DNA from: Desulfobulbus oligotrophicus
GTDB taxonomy: Bacteria > Desulfobacterota > Desulfobulbia > Desulfobulbales > Desulfobulbaceae
Direction of reading: 5' to 3'
Length of the DNA stretch: 64,000 bases
Assembly (NCBI RefSeq): GCF_016446285.1
Contig: NZ_CP054140.1
Span: 1,469,501-1,533,500 of the forward strand
Shown here: positions 55,851-64,000 of the stretch, in pieces
How the letters are laid out: the number at the start of each line of letters is the position of its first letter
How positions within the stretch are numbered: the first letter of the stretch is position 1
The notes under the pieces: generated by a model
Told to the model about the DNA's origin: nothing
What the model saw: only the letters and a program-made list of their open reading frames with translations
The model's database searches: none
Translations under genes and position numbers: made by a program

Positions 55851-56234
55851 ATGCAACAGCGAATACCTGTTATCACACCTGAGGCACCGGCTGCGATAGG
55901 CCCTTATTCACAGGCTGTCCGCACCGACTCCTTTTTGTTTACCTCCGGTATTATCCCCATTGATATACAGACCGGCGGTATCTCTGAAGGCAGTATTGAA
56001 GAGCATGCCCATCTGGTTTTTCGGTATTTGAGCGCTGTTGCCGAGGCTGCAGGTACGTGTCTGGCCCGGGCGGTCAAGGTGACGATTTTCTTGACCGATA
56101 TAGCACATTTTCAACAGGTCAACGCGGTGTATACCCAATACTTCAACGAACCTTATCCAGCCCGAACTGCTCTCCAGGTTGCAGCGTTGCCCAAAGGGGC
56201 GATGATTGAGGTTGAAGCGGTTATCCTGTTATAA
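55851..56234 (+). CDS. ridA: RidA-family 2-iminobutanoate/2-iminopropanoate deaminase
   Basis: A 127-residue YjgF/RidA protein with the substrate Arg105 in YPARTALQVAALPKGAMIEVEAV and Glu120 nearby. It hydrolyses reactive enamine/imine products of PLP enzymes. AGGAGG lies six bases before the ATG. It is monocistronic between the structured gap and the oxidation cluster. Confidence 0.94.
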   Translation: MQQRIPVITPEAPAAIGPYSQAVRTDSFLFTSGIIPIDIQTGGISEGSIEEHAHLVFRYLSAVAEAAGTCLARAVKVTIFLTDIAHFQQVNAVYTQYFNEPYPARTALQVAALPKGAMIEVEAVILL

Positions 56235-56670
56235 GGTGCACGTTATCCTTTAGGTTCACCGGGCGGTGCGTTTGCAGGTCACCCCCCGATAACTCAACCT
56301 GTGTGCGGCTTTTCTTATGTTTTTATTTCCGCAGAAGGTTTTTGAGATATGTTGCATGTCTTGGTCTGCTATCTCACTCGTACAGAAACTTGATCGGAAA
56401 TGGTTGAAGTATCTGGAAGAATTGAGTTGCAGGCAGCGTGGCAGATTTAAAAAATGTTTGACAGCTCAGCACTTTTACAATAGTAAGTACCCATTTTGTG
56501 CTTGCACTATTTGCTTCATTTTCCAAGGATTGATGATGTGAAAAAAGTGCGGGACAATGGTGGAAACAGCACATTTTTTCCTGGTCCGAGAGAAGAGGGG
56601 ATTGAGTCTGTTTGAGTTTCCTCGTCCGTATCCTGCAATGAGTTTTCTCAACCTGAATGGGAGGTAAACA
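56235..56670. other. Region upstream of the beta-oxidation cluster
   Basis: 436 bases, no gene. A candidate promoter has perfect TTGACA (56458-56463), 17 bases, TAGTAA (56481-56486); the -10 is poor. A CACC/GGTG hairpin near 56260 may close ridA. Nothing resembling a FadR operator is clear by eye. Confidence 0.4.
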
Positions 56671-57462
56671 ATGGCCTACACATCCATAGAATTCAGCTGT
56701 TCTGATGGCATTGCACGCATAACCTTCAACCGTCCAAAAGCTCTTAATGCACTTAACGCTGCCCTGCTTGACGAATTTGCCGACGCACTGAAAAAAGTCA
56801 GTCAAGACGAAGCAGTTCGGGTTTTGCTTGTAACCGGGGCCGGGGAAAAATCTTTTGTGGCCGGTGCGGATATCACCGAGATTGCTCCTCTGAGCCCATT
56901 AGGGGCGAAGAAGTTCGCACAACGTGGGCAGACTGTGATCGGGCAGCTGCAGGATCTTGCTGTTCCTGTCATCGCCGTGGTCAATGGCTATGCGCTGGGT
57001 GGGGGGTGTGAAGTGGCGTTGGCGTGTGATTTTATCTATGCGTCTGAAAAAGCAATTTTCGGGTTGCCGGAAATCAGTCTCGGGGTCATTCCCGGCTTTG
57101 GAGGCACACAGCGTTTACCTCGTATTGTGGGGGAAAGTCGTGCCAAAGAGATGATTTTAACCGGCAAACATATAAGTGCGACTGAAGCCCTGGAGATAGG
57201 TCTGGTGAACAGGATGTTTCCTCCGGACACTTTGATGGAAGCCGCCATGGAGACAGCCAGGATGATCGCCTCTAAAGGAAAGGCTTCGCTTTGCGCAGCT
57301 AAACAGGCGGTAAATCAGGGGCTGAACGTTGATCTGCCTACAGGAATGCATATTGAACGCGATCTTTTTGCCCTCTGCCTGGCAAGCCCTGATGCCAAAG
57401 AGGGGACAGCAGCCTTCCTCGAAAAACGCAAGCCGGTTTTTACCGGCAGTCTGCATGATTAG
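56671..57462 (+). CDS. Enoyl-CoA hydratase/3-hydroxybutyryl-CoA dehydratase
   Basis: A 263-residue crotonase-fold enzyme that hydrates trans-2-enoyl-CoA. The acyl-CoA site is FVAGADITEI and GYALGGGCEVALACD, with catalytic Glu114 and Glu134 (FGLPEISLGVIPGFGGTQRL). Length and pairing with thiolase and dehydrogenase point to a short-chain (crotonyl-CoA) enzyme. A GGGAGG precedes the ATG. It heads the cluster. Confidence 0.94.
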   Translation: MAYTSIEFSCSDGIARITFNRPKALNALNAALLDEFADALKKVSQDEAVRVLLVTGAGEKSFVAGADITEIAPLSPLGAKKFAQRGQTVIGQLQDLAVPVIAVVNGYALGGGCEVALACDFIYASEKAIFGLPEISLGVIPGFGGTQRLPRIVGESRAKEMILTGKHISATEALEIGLVNRMFPPDTLMEAAMETARMIASKGKASLCAAKQAVNQGLNVDLPTGMHIERDLFALCLASPDAKEGTAAFLEKRKPVFTGSLHD

Positions 57463-57503
57463 ATGCCTGTTGTGCGTAACTCAAAAAATGGAGCTCGAAA
57501 TCT

Positions 57504-58793
57504 ATGAATGAGGTGGTGATAGTCAGTGGCTGCCGAACCGCGGTCGGCTCTTTTGGCGGCAGCCTGAAGAGTACACCGGTGGTGGACCTGGGAGCCCGTG
57601 TCATGCATGAGGCTTTACGTAAAGTGGGGTTACGCCCGGTGGCTGATGCGGCCACGCTGTCAGTTGCACCGAAGACGCTGAAAGATGAGGGAGTGATTGA
57701 CCTGGAGCGAGCAGCTGAAAGTTGGGATACAGCTGCACAAGACATTGCCGTTGATGAGGTGATTATGGGTAATGTCCTCCAGGCGGGTCAGGGGCAAAAT
57801 CCGGCTCGACAGGCCATGATACGGGCGGGGATATCAAAAGAAACTCCGGCCTTCACAATCAACAAAGTCTGTGGTTCCGGACTGAAAGCCATTGCTTTGG
57901 GTGCACAGGCAATCATGACCGGTCAGGCAGAGGTCATTCTTGCCGGTGGTCAGGAAAATATGTCCATGGCGCCCATGGCACTGCCGAAAGCACGGTGGGG
58001 GCATCGCATGGAGCTTACCGGTGTCGGTGAGATCTATGACCTGATGGTCTATGATGGTCTCTATGAGATCTTCTATGGATATCACATGGGGGTAACAGCT
58101 GAAAATATCGCCAGGATGTACAGTATCAGCCGCGAGGATCAGGACAGACTCGCAGTGCTGAGCCATGCCCGAGCCCTTCAAGGTATCCAGAACGGATTGT
58201 TTGCAGATGAAATTGTACCGATACCCGTGAAGAAGGGCAGACAGGAGGTAGTTTTCTCCCGGGATGAACGGCCCATGGAGACTTCCATGGAAAAGATGGC
58301 CGGGTTGCGTCCGGCGTTTGATAAAAACGGCACGGTTACAGCCGGGAATGCCTCAGGTATAAACGATGGTGCAGCTGCTGTTTTACTGATGAGTGCTGCC
58401 AAAGCTGCACAGCTGGGTCTGCAACCAATGGCAACGATTGAAAGCTTTGCCTCCGGCGGCCTTGATCCTGCTTATATGGGGTTGGGGCCGGTACCGGCGA
58501 TTCAGAAAGCTTTGGCCATGTGCGGAAGAAAAATAAGTGATATCGACCTGATCGAACTTAATGAAGCCTTTGCTTCCCAGGCAATCGGATGCATGTTGGA
58601 GCTGGGTATTGATGTGGAGAAGCCCAACGAGTTGGGCAGCGGCATCTCCATGGGACATCCGATCGGCTGCACCGGTGCTCGGCAAATGGTTACTGCGATT
58701 CACCATATGCAACGACAGCACTATACCACCGGATTGATCAGCATGTGTATTGGCGGCGGCATGGGAATGGCCATGGTAATCAGTCGAAAATAA
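57504..58793 (+). CDS. Acetyl-CoA acetyltransferase (thiolase) with N-terminal insertion
   Basis: A 429-residue thiolase. The nucleophile is Cys123 in [12 protein letters not shown], the others His385 in [11 protein letters not shown] and Cys415 in [10 protein letters not shown]. Typical thiolases are about 392 residues with the nucleophile near 88; here about 35 extra residues occupy positions roughly 44-80, between the first strand/helix and [20 protein letters not shown]. It cleaves 3-ketoacyl-CoA to acetyl-CoA plus a shorter acyl-CoA. It lies 41 bases after the hydratase. Confidence 0.93.
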   Translation: MNEVVIVSGCRTAVGSFGGSLKSTPVVDLGARVMHEALRKVGLRPVADAATLSVAPKTLKDEGVIDLERAAESWDTAAQDIAVDEVIMGNVLQAGQGQNPARQAMIRAGISKETPAFTINKVCGSGLKAIALGAQAIMTGQAEVILAGGQENMSMAPMALPKARWGHRMELTGVGEIYDLMVYDGLYEIFYGYHMGVTAENIARMYSISREDQDRLAVLSHARALQGIQNGLFADEIVPIPVKKGRQEVVFSRDERPMETSMEKMAGLRPAFDKNGTVTAGNASGINDGAAAVLLMSAAKAAQLGLQPMATIESFASGGLDPAYMGLGPVPAIQKALAMCGRKISDIDLIELNEAFASQAIGCMLELGIDVEKPNELGSGISMGHPIGCTGARQMVTAIHHMQRQHYTTGLISMCIGGGMGMAMVISRK

Positions 58794-58850
58794 TTCAGCG
58801 GTTTGGTGCATGGATTAGCGTCGCACCTGCAAAAGAGAAGGGGAAACGAT

Positions 58851-59702
58851 ATGGATGTCAAAATATTTGGAGTAATTGGTGCGGGACAGATGGGAAATGG
58901 TATCGCCCAAGTGGCTGCTGCCAGTGGTCTGAACGTGATCATGAACGACATTAACCAGGATTTTGTTGCACGTGGACTGGCCACAATCAGCAAAAATCTG
59001 CAGCGGAATGTTGACAAGGGAAAACTGACAGCAAGTGAGAAAGAAGCTGTTCTCGGTCGAATCAAGACCTCTGTTGACATTAAGGATATGGCTGCCGCAG
59101 ACTATGTTGTCGAGGCTGCTTCCGAGAACGAGGCTATTAAATTTAAGATTTTCGAAAGCCTTGAAGAAGTTTGTCCTGCACATGCTATCCTTGCTTCCAA
59201 CACCTCCTCGATCCCGATCGGTAGAATTGCTGCGCATACTAAACGGCCTGGTAAGGTAATCGGTATGCACTTCATGAACCCTGTTCCGGTCATGAAGCTC
59301 GTGGAAGTGATCTGCGGCCTGGCCACATCTGCTGAAACTCTGGAGGTGACTCTGGCGTTAATTAAGCGCATGGATAAAACTCCGGCTCAGTCCAACGATT
59401 TTCCAGGGTTCATTGCCAATCGAATCCTCATGCCGATGATCAACGAGGCGGTCTTCTGTTTATATCATGGTGTCGGTACCAAAGAGGATATCGACACTGT
59501 CATGAAGCTGGGTATGAATCACCCGATGGGGCCCTTGGCACTTGCTGATTTAATAGGGCTTGACACCTGTCTGGCAATCATGGAAACCCTGCATCAAGGC
59601 CTGGGAGACTCCAAATATCGACCTTGTCCTCTGCTGCGACAGTATGTTGAGGCCGGTTGGCTCGGTCGAAAGAGCGGGCGCGGTTTTTATAGCTACGAAT
59701 AA
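58851..59702 (+). CDS. 3-hydroxyacyl-CoA (3-hydroxybutyryl-CoA) dehydrogenase
   Basis: 283 residues from ATG 58851, with GGGG-type purine run upstream. It begins GVIGAGQMGNGIAQ (dinucleotide loop, Gly10-Gly15), then NTSSIPI, GMHFMNPVPVMKLVEVI and the C-terminal NHPMGPLALADLIGLDT. It oxidises (S)-3-hydroxyacyl-CoA with NAD. Length and lack of fused hydratase match Hbd-type enzymes. Confidence 0.95.
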   Translation: MDVKIFGVIGAGQMGNGIAQVAAASGLNVIMNDINQDFVARGLATISKNLQRNVDKGKLTASEKEAVLGRIKTSVDIKDMAAADYVVEAASENEAIKFKIFESLEEVCPAHAILASNTSSIPIGRIAAHTKRPGKVIGMHFMNPVPVMKLVEVICGLATSAETLEVTLALIKRMDKTPAQSNDFPGFIANRILMPMINEAVFCLYHGVGTKEDIDTVMKLGMNHPMGPLALADLIGLDTCLAIMETLHQGLGDSKYRPCPLLRQYVEAGWLGRKSGRGFYSYE

Positions 59703-59762
59703 AGCGCTCATGAGTGTTCCAGGCGATTGTCCTTGTCAGTAAATAACACCAGTGGCTGCGCG

Positions 59763-60215
59763 ATGAGTAAACAGGCTTTTCAAGATCAGTATCCTGCTGA
59801 ATATGCCCACTGTTTCGGTTGCGGCCGTCTCAATCCTCACGGTTTTCACCTCAAAAGTTACTGGGATGGAGAGGAAACCGTGTGTCGATTTACACCGGGC
59901 CCGGAATACACCGGAGGCGTTCCCGGCAATCTGTATGGAGGGCTGATTGCCTCGCTCTTTGACTGTCATGGTGCAGGTACAGCGGCAGCGGCTAAATCCA
60001 GAGAAGACAGAAAGCCTTTGTCGCGTTTTGTCACCGCATCATTGCACGTTGATTTTCTGTTGCCGACCCCGATCAACACAGAGCTGGAGATACGAGGTAA
60101 GGTCAGGGAAATCAGAGGACGAAAGGTAACGGTCGAGCTGGTGCTTATTGCCCAGGGGACGACTTGTGCCACTGGAATGGCGGTTATGGTGCAGATGAAA
60201 AATCCGGATATATAA
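59763..60215 (+). CDS. Hotdog-fold acyl-CoA thioesterase, PaaI-like
   Basis: 150 residues from ATG 59763; an upstream TTG exists. The hotdog core has HCFGCGRLNPHGFHLK at the start, GVPGNLYGGLIASLFDCHG with the usual Gly and Asp, and SLHVDFLLPTPINTELEI. It probably hydrolyses short acyl-CoA to free CoA. It sits inside the operon, between dehydrogenase genes. Confidence 0.85.
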   Translation: MSKQAFQDQYPAEYAHCFGCGRLNPHGFHLKSYWDGEETVCRFTPGPEYTGGVPGNLYGGLIASLFDCHGAGTAAAAKSREDRKPLSRFVTASLHVDFLLPTPINTELEIRGKVREIRGRKVTVELVLIAQGTTCATGMAVMVQMKNPDI

Positions 60216-60363
60216 AATGCCTGGCTGCAGGTGTGAGTATGAACAGCTGCAGAGCGTTTGCGGGGGCTGCCGGTTGACAAAAGTATACCGACCATGTCGT
60301 TAGGGTCATTGCAATCATGATAGATATAGACGAGAAGTACATCAGATTTATATCCCGGGGGAA

Positions 60364-61515
60364 ATGAGCATGAATTTTGAATTGACTGAAGAGCAGAATC
60401 TTATCCGTGACATGGTACGCAGCTTTGCTGAAACAGAGGTGGCTCCATCGGCGGCAGAGCGAGATGAGCAGGAACATTTTGACAGAGCCCTGATGTTTGA
60501 TCGCCTTGGTGAGCTGGGGTTGACCGGGATCGTTTTTCCGGAGGAGTATGGCGGCGGCGGTGCAGACTACATCAGTTATGCAATAGCTGTCGAAGAGCTT
60601 TCCAGAGTCTGCGGCTCCACCGGTGTGACGCTCTCGGCGCATCTCTCCCTTTGTGCCAACCCTATTTTTATGTTCGGGACCGAGGAACAGAAACAGAAAT
60701 TTCTCACCCCGCTGGCCACGGGGGAAAAGTTAGGGGCGTTCGGGCTGACCGAACCATCGGCCGGTTCCGATGCCGGTGGTACAAAAACCACCGCTGTTCG
60801 TGATGGGAATGAATGGATTTTAAACGGCTCGAAGATTTTTATCACCAATGCAGGGGAGGCCGAGACCTACGTCGTTTTAGCCCGTAGTGACAAAACAGCC
60901 CAGAAGCACCGTGGTATCAGTGCCTTTATCGTTGAAAAAGGCACGCCGGGTTTTTCTTTCGGCAAGAAAGAGAAAAAGATGGGAATCCGCTCTTCACCGA
61001 CCATGGAACTCGTTTTTGAAAACTGCCGTATTCCTGCAGAGAATCTTCTCGGTCAGGAAGGGCAGGGATTCAAAGTGGCTATGCAGACCCTTGATGGCGG
61101 CCGGATTGGTATTGCCGCTCAGGCCCTTGGTATTGCTCAGGGTGCTCTGGATGCAACTTTGGCATATGCCAAAGAGCGTGAGCAGTTTAATAAGCCGATT
61201 GCTGCTTTCCAGGGTGTTTCGTTTCAGCTGGCTGATATGGCAACCCAAATCGAGGCCGCCCGATTGTTGGTATACAATGCCGCCTACCGTGCCAGTGCCG
61301 GTCTTTCGTATTCAAATGAATCAGCCATGGCCAAGCTCTTTGCAAGTGAGACAGCCATGAAGGTGACAACCCAGGCCGTTCAACTGTATGGAGGGTATGG
61401 GTACACCCGTGAGTTTCCGGTCGAACGTATGATGCGTGATGCTAAAATTACCGAAATTTACGAAGGGACCAGTGAAATTCAACGGGTGGTTATCGGTGCG
61501 GCACTTACCAGGTGA
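60364..61515 (+). CDS. Short-chain acyl-CoA dehydrogenase
   Basis: A 383-residue FAD enzyme. It has [13 protein letters not shown], the FAD-binding [18 protein letters not shown] and the catalytic base Glu367 in [10 protein letters not shown], the position of the butyryl-CoA dehydrogenase family. It oxidises acyl-CoA and passes electrons to ETF. The start may be ATG 60364 or 60370. It is followed by the FeS oxidoreductase and etfB, its likely electron path. Confidence 0.95.
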   Translation: MSMNFELTEEQNLIRDMVRSFAETEVAPSAAERDEQEHFDRALMFDRLGELGLTGIVFPEEYGGGGADYISYAIAVEELSRVCGSTGVTLSAHLSLCANPIFMFGTEEQKQKFLTPLATGEKLGAFGLTEPSAGSDAGGTKTTAVRDGNEWILNGSKIFITNAGEAETYVVLARSDKTAQKHRGISAFIVEKGTPGFSFGKKEKKMGIRSSPTMELVFENCRIPAENLLGQEGQGFKVAMQTLDGGRIGIAAQALGIAQGALDATLAYAKEREQFNKPIAAFQGVSFQLADMATQIEAARLLVYNAAYRASAGLSYSNESAMAKLFASETAMKVTTQAVQLYGGYGYTREFPVERMMRDAKITEIYEGTSEIQRVVIGAALTR

Positions 61516-61625
61516 CCTCGTAACCACTACTGTAGAGGCCAGGAAAGAGAGGCCGGCCGCCTTTCTTCCTATGGTTGCACTAACCGGCCGAAGATCGTTC
61601 GTTTTTTCATATGAAGGGGGCCTGC

Positions 61626-63629
61626 ATGGAGTTTACCCGTGAAATTTATTGGAACGTTGGTCATGGGTTCACGACCTTGGGGCCTATGTACGGCCTTCTG
61701 CTGGTAGCGCTGGTCTTTTTTACGGTTGGGTTTCTCAAACGAATCACTGTGTACCGTCTGGGACAGCCCTTGAACCGAACCGATCAGCGAGGGGTACGAC
61801 TGAAGAGTCTGTTGGAAACAGCTCTCCTTCAGACCAAGGTTTTTCGGGTTCCCGGGGCGGGGACAGCACATGGCGTCTTTTTCTGGAGCTTTTTTGTACT
61901 CTTCATCGGCACTGTACTCATCGTTATCCAGGCCGATTTTACAGATCTCTTCTTTGGGATCAGATTCCTTAAAGGGACCTTTTATAAACTTTTTTCCTTA
62001 ACACTTGATCTGGCCGGTCTGGTTGCCCTGTTCATGCTGAGCGGCCTGCTGGTTCGCCGCTATCTGGTGCGACCGGAAGGTCTGACCACCAAGAGTGATG
62101 ACGCCCTCATGCATTGCCTCCTTTTTGCGATCCTTATTACAGGATTTGCTCTTGAGGGTGCACGCATGGCGGTGACTGAGCTGGGAACACCGTTGGCCGG
62201 CTGGTCTCCCGTTGGTTTCGGCGTTGCCTTGCTGCTCTCCGGTATCCAGGAGGCAGATCTGCGTACTCTGCACAGCACCCTCTGGTGGATACATCTTAGT
62301 TTAGCGATGGGCTTCATCGCGGTTATTCCCTACTCTAAGTTTCGTCATATCGTGACAACGAGTGCCAATGCCTTTCTAACGGATCTGGGCCCGACAGGCA
62401 AATTAACCACCATCAATCTTGAAGACGAGGATATCGAAAAGTTTGGTGCCGATACAGTAACCGACCTGAGCTGGAAGGATATTTTTGATGCGGATGCCTG
62501 TACCCTGTGCAAGCGCTGTCAAGACCGATGTCCTGCATATGCCACAGATAAACCGTTGTCTCCGATGAAACTGATCAATCAGATAGGTGCAGTTGCCTTC
62601 TCTGATCGTACGGCGAATCTGCTTGATACCATAACACGTGATGCCATCTGGTCGTGCACCACCTGCCGAGCCTGTCAGGATATCTGTCCGGCCTCAGTGG
62701 AACATGTGAACAAAATTGTCGAGATGCGGCGGAATCTGGTGCTGATGGAAGGAGAGTTTCCCGGTGAAGAGGTCATGGCTGCCATGGAACAGACCGAAGT
62801 CAACGGTAATCCGCTGGGAATGGGCTATGCCTCCCGGGGAGACTGGGCAGAGGGACTCGGTGTCAAGCCTCTTGCTGAGGATCCTGAGGTGGATGTGCTC
62901 TATTTTGTCGGTTGCTATGCCTCCTTTGACAAGCGCAATATTGCCGTTGCCCGGAGTTTTATTACCCTTTGTCAGGCTGCAGGCGTCAAGGTAGGCATCC
63001 TGGGGAAGGAAGAAAAATGTTGTGGCGAACCGATGCGCAAGATGGGCAACGAGTATCTGTATCAGACCCTGGCCATGGAGATGGTCGAGGCTATTAAGGG
63101 GTACGGGGTACGGACTATTGTGACCACCTGTCCACATTGTTTTAATACACTGCATAAAGATTATCGTGATTTTGAGCTTGATGTCACAGTCATTCCGCAT
63201 GTTGTTTTTCTTCAGCAGCTGATAGCTTCCGGTGCTCTGGCGGTGAAGCCTCTGGAGTTTACCTGTACCTATCACGACTCCTGTTATCTGGGCAGGCATA
63301 ACGACATCTACGATGCGCCTAGAAATGTCATTCGAACCGCCGGCGGTCGGATTACCGAGATGACCAGGACTCGTGATCAGTCGTTTTGTTGCAGTGCGGG
63401 CGGTGGCCGAATCATGGCTGAGGAAAAGTTAGGTACCCGAATGAATATCAGGCGAGTGCAGATGGCGGTGGCTACCGGGGCTGACAGGTTACTGAGTAAT
63501 TGCCCGTTTTGTTTGACGATGTTTGAAGATGGCATTAAGGGAGCCGATGTTGAAGAACAACTGCGGCCGTATGATATTGCCGAGGTGCTTGCCGAGCGGA
63601 TTGAACCTGTTGGCACTGAGGGATATTGA
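61626..63629 (+). CDS. Membrane FeS oxidoreductase (HdrD/NarI-like, ETF:quinone type)
   Basis: 667 residues from ATG 61626, six bases after AAGGGGG. The first 240 residues have about five membrane helices with His82, His163, His216 and His223 as possible haem b ligands. Two 4Fe-4S sites follow: Cys292/295/298/302 (CTLCKRC...C) and Cys344/347/350/354 (CTTCRAC...C). Two CCG domains, with FVGCYASF...EKCCGEP and HDSCYLG...FCCSAGGG, form the HdrD-type part. Such proteins pass ETF electrons to menaquinone. It links acyl-CoA dehydrogenase and etfB. Confidence 0.9.
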   Translation: MEFTREIYWNVGHGFTTLGPMYGLLLVALVFFTVGFLKRITVYRLGQPLNRTDQRGVRLKSLLETALLQTKVFRVPGAGTAHGVFFWSFFVLFIGTVLIVIQADFTDLFFGIRFLKGTFYKLFSLTLDLAGLVALFMLSGLLVRRYLVRPEGLTTKSDDALMHCLLFAILITGFALEGARMAVTELGTPLAGWSPVGFGVALLLSGIQEADLRTLHSTLWWIHLSLAMGFIAVIPYSKFRHIVTTSANAFLTDLGPTGKLTTINLEDEDIEKFGADTVTDLSWKDIFDADACTLCKRCQDRCPAYATDKPLSPMKLINQIGAVAFSDRTANLLDTITRDAIWSCTTCRACQDICPASVEHVNKIVEMRRNLVLMEGEFPGEEVMAAMEQTEVNGNPLGMGYASRGDWAEGLGVKPLAEDPEVDVLYFVGCYASFDKRNIAVARSFITLCQAAGVKVGILGKEEKCCGEPMRKMGNEYLYQTLAMEMVEAIKGYGVRTIVTTCPHCFNTLHKDYRDFELDVTVIPHVVFLQQLIASGALAVKPLEFTCTYHDSCYLGRHNDIYDAPRNVIRTAGGRITEMTRTRDQSFCCSAGGGRIMAEEKLGTRMNIRRVQMAVATGADRLLSNCPFCLTMFEDGIKGADVEEQLRPYDIAEVLAERIEPVGTEGY

Positions 63630-63659
63630 TATCACGTACGAGATTGCTGGAGGAGCACG

Positions 63660-64000
63660 ATGAAAATTCTTATATGCATCAAACAGGTTCCTGACATGGA
63701 ATCTAAATTTAAGGTTGATAGTGAGGGCATCTGGTACGATCGTGCTGATCTTGCCTGGCGGATGAACGAGTACGATGAATATGCGGTTGAGCAGGCCATC
63801 CGTCTTAAAGAACAGGTGAAAGAGGCTGACCTGACCGTTTTGTGCATCGGTCCGGGGCAGGTTACCGAGACCATCAAGAAGGCGCTGGCCATGGGATGTG
63901 ATCGGGGAGTGCACATAGCAGATGCAGATTCTTACAAAAAAGAACCCATTGAAATTGCCGCAATGATCGCTGGTTTTGCTCAGGACAAGAACTTTGACAT
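63660..64000 (+). CDS. etfB: Electron transfer flavoprotein beta subunit, partial
   Basis: A frame open to the right edge begins at ATG 63660, preceded by GGAGGAG four bases away. 113 codons are visible: KILICIKQVPDMESKFKV, then WRMNEYDEYAVEQAIRLKE and VLCIGPGQVTETIKKALAMG, the standard ETF beta start. The nucleotide-binding end lies outside the window; etfA is expected next. It completes the acyl-CoA dehydrogenase electron route. Confidence 0.93.
   Translation, partial: MKILICIKQVPDMESKFKVDSEGIWYDRADLAWRMNEYDEYAVEQAIRLKEQVKEADLTVLCIGPGQVTETIKKALAMGCDRGVHIADADSYKKEPIEIAAMIAGFAQDKNFD

Noticed and set aside
60274-60279. TTGACA ahead of the acyl-CoA dehydrogenase gene as an internal promoter
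   Set aside because: No acceptable -10 lies 16-18 bases downstream.

Overview
The window reads as chromosomal DNA of a Gram-negative, anaerobic bacterium of the Desulfobacterota, most likely a Desulfobulbales-type relative. That placement is inference from gene content. The outer-membrane genes (Pal, Skp/OmpH, LolA, heptose-phosphate kinase, a KdnB-type Kdo oxidase) show a diderm cell. Menaquinone is made by the futalosine route (mqnB, mqnD). Fatty-acyl oxidation is wired to a membrane HdrD-like FeS oxidoreductase and ETF. RNase Y, a MucR-type zinc-finger regulator and a RemA-type protein also occur. No rRNA, tRNA, IS element, prophage or CRISPR array was seen, so this is a stable core-genome stretch.

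Layout. 1-1045 holds the N-terminal part of a lytic transglycosylase running off the left edge. 1.2-6.1 kb: NUDIX hydrolase, zapB-zapA, a 6S RNA, RNase Y and tyrS. 6.2-11.1 kb, reverse strand: a Fur-family regulator, a radical SAM protein with an unknown 140-residue partner, and a short-type alpha-glucan phosphorylase. 11.3-16.2 kb, forward: pal, skp, hldE kinase domain, yicC-remA-gmk-rlmB. 16.2-19.8 kb, reverse: an S1-domain protein, lolA, murI, a MucR-like regulator. 20.5-25.1 kb: an FmdB-type zinc ribbon, queA (reverse), then mqnB-mqnD-mobA-bpt. 25.1-29.3 kb, reverse: hisS-aspS-nadE. 29.6-33.6 kb: an FMN-dependent oxidoreductase, pcnB, an EEP-fold hydrolase, and pgeF convergent.

34.0-40.7 kb is a reverse-strand block: a large repeat-containing secreted protein overlapping holA, then clpS and clpA. 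It faces an EamA transporter with a DUF2905 protein. 42.5-45.5 kb: a bitopic LysM protein, malate dehydrogenase and a CoA-type NUDIX enzyme. 45.8-47.9 kb: two tandem radical SAM genes. 48.0-51.8 kb: kdnB, a DUF2971 protein, a PfkB sugar kinase and a thioredoxin-fold protein. 52.1-56.2 kb: classical glycogen phosphorylase, orn and ridA, with a cluster of hairpins before ridA. 56.7-64.0 kb is one forward cluster: enoyl-CoA hydratase, thiolase, hydroxyacyl-CoA dehydrogenase, hotdog thioesterase, acyl-CoA dehydrogenase, membrane FeS oxidoreductase and the start of etfB.

How it fits together. The last cluster is a complete beta-oxidation spiral whose acyl-CoA dehydrogenase electrons can pass by ETF to the membrane FeS protein and then to menaquinone. 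Bpt, ClpS and ClpA together make a bacterial N-degron pathway. The least explained loci are the repeat protein at 38.2-40.7 kb, the radical SAM genes, the KdnB without a visible aminotransferase partner, and the structured intergenic DNA at 55.57-55.64 kb.
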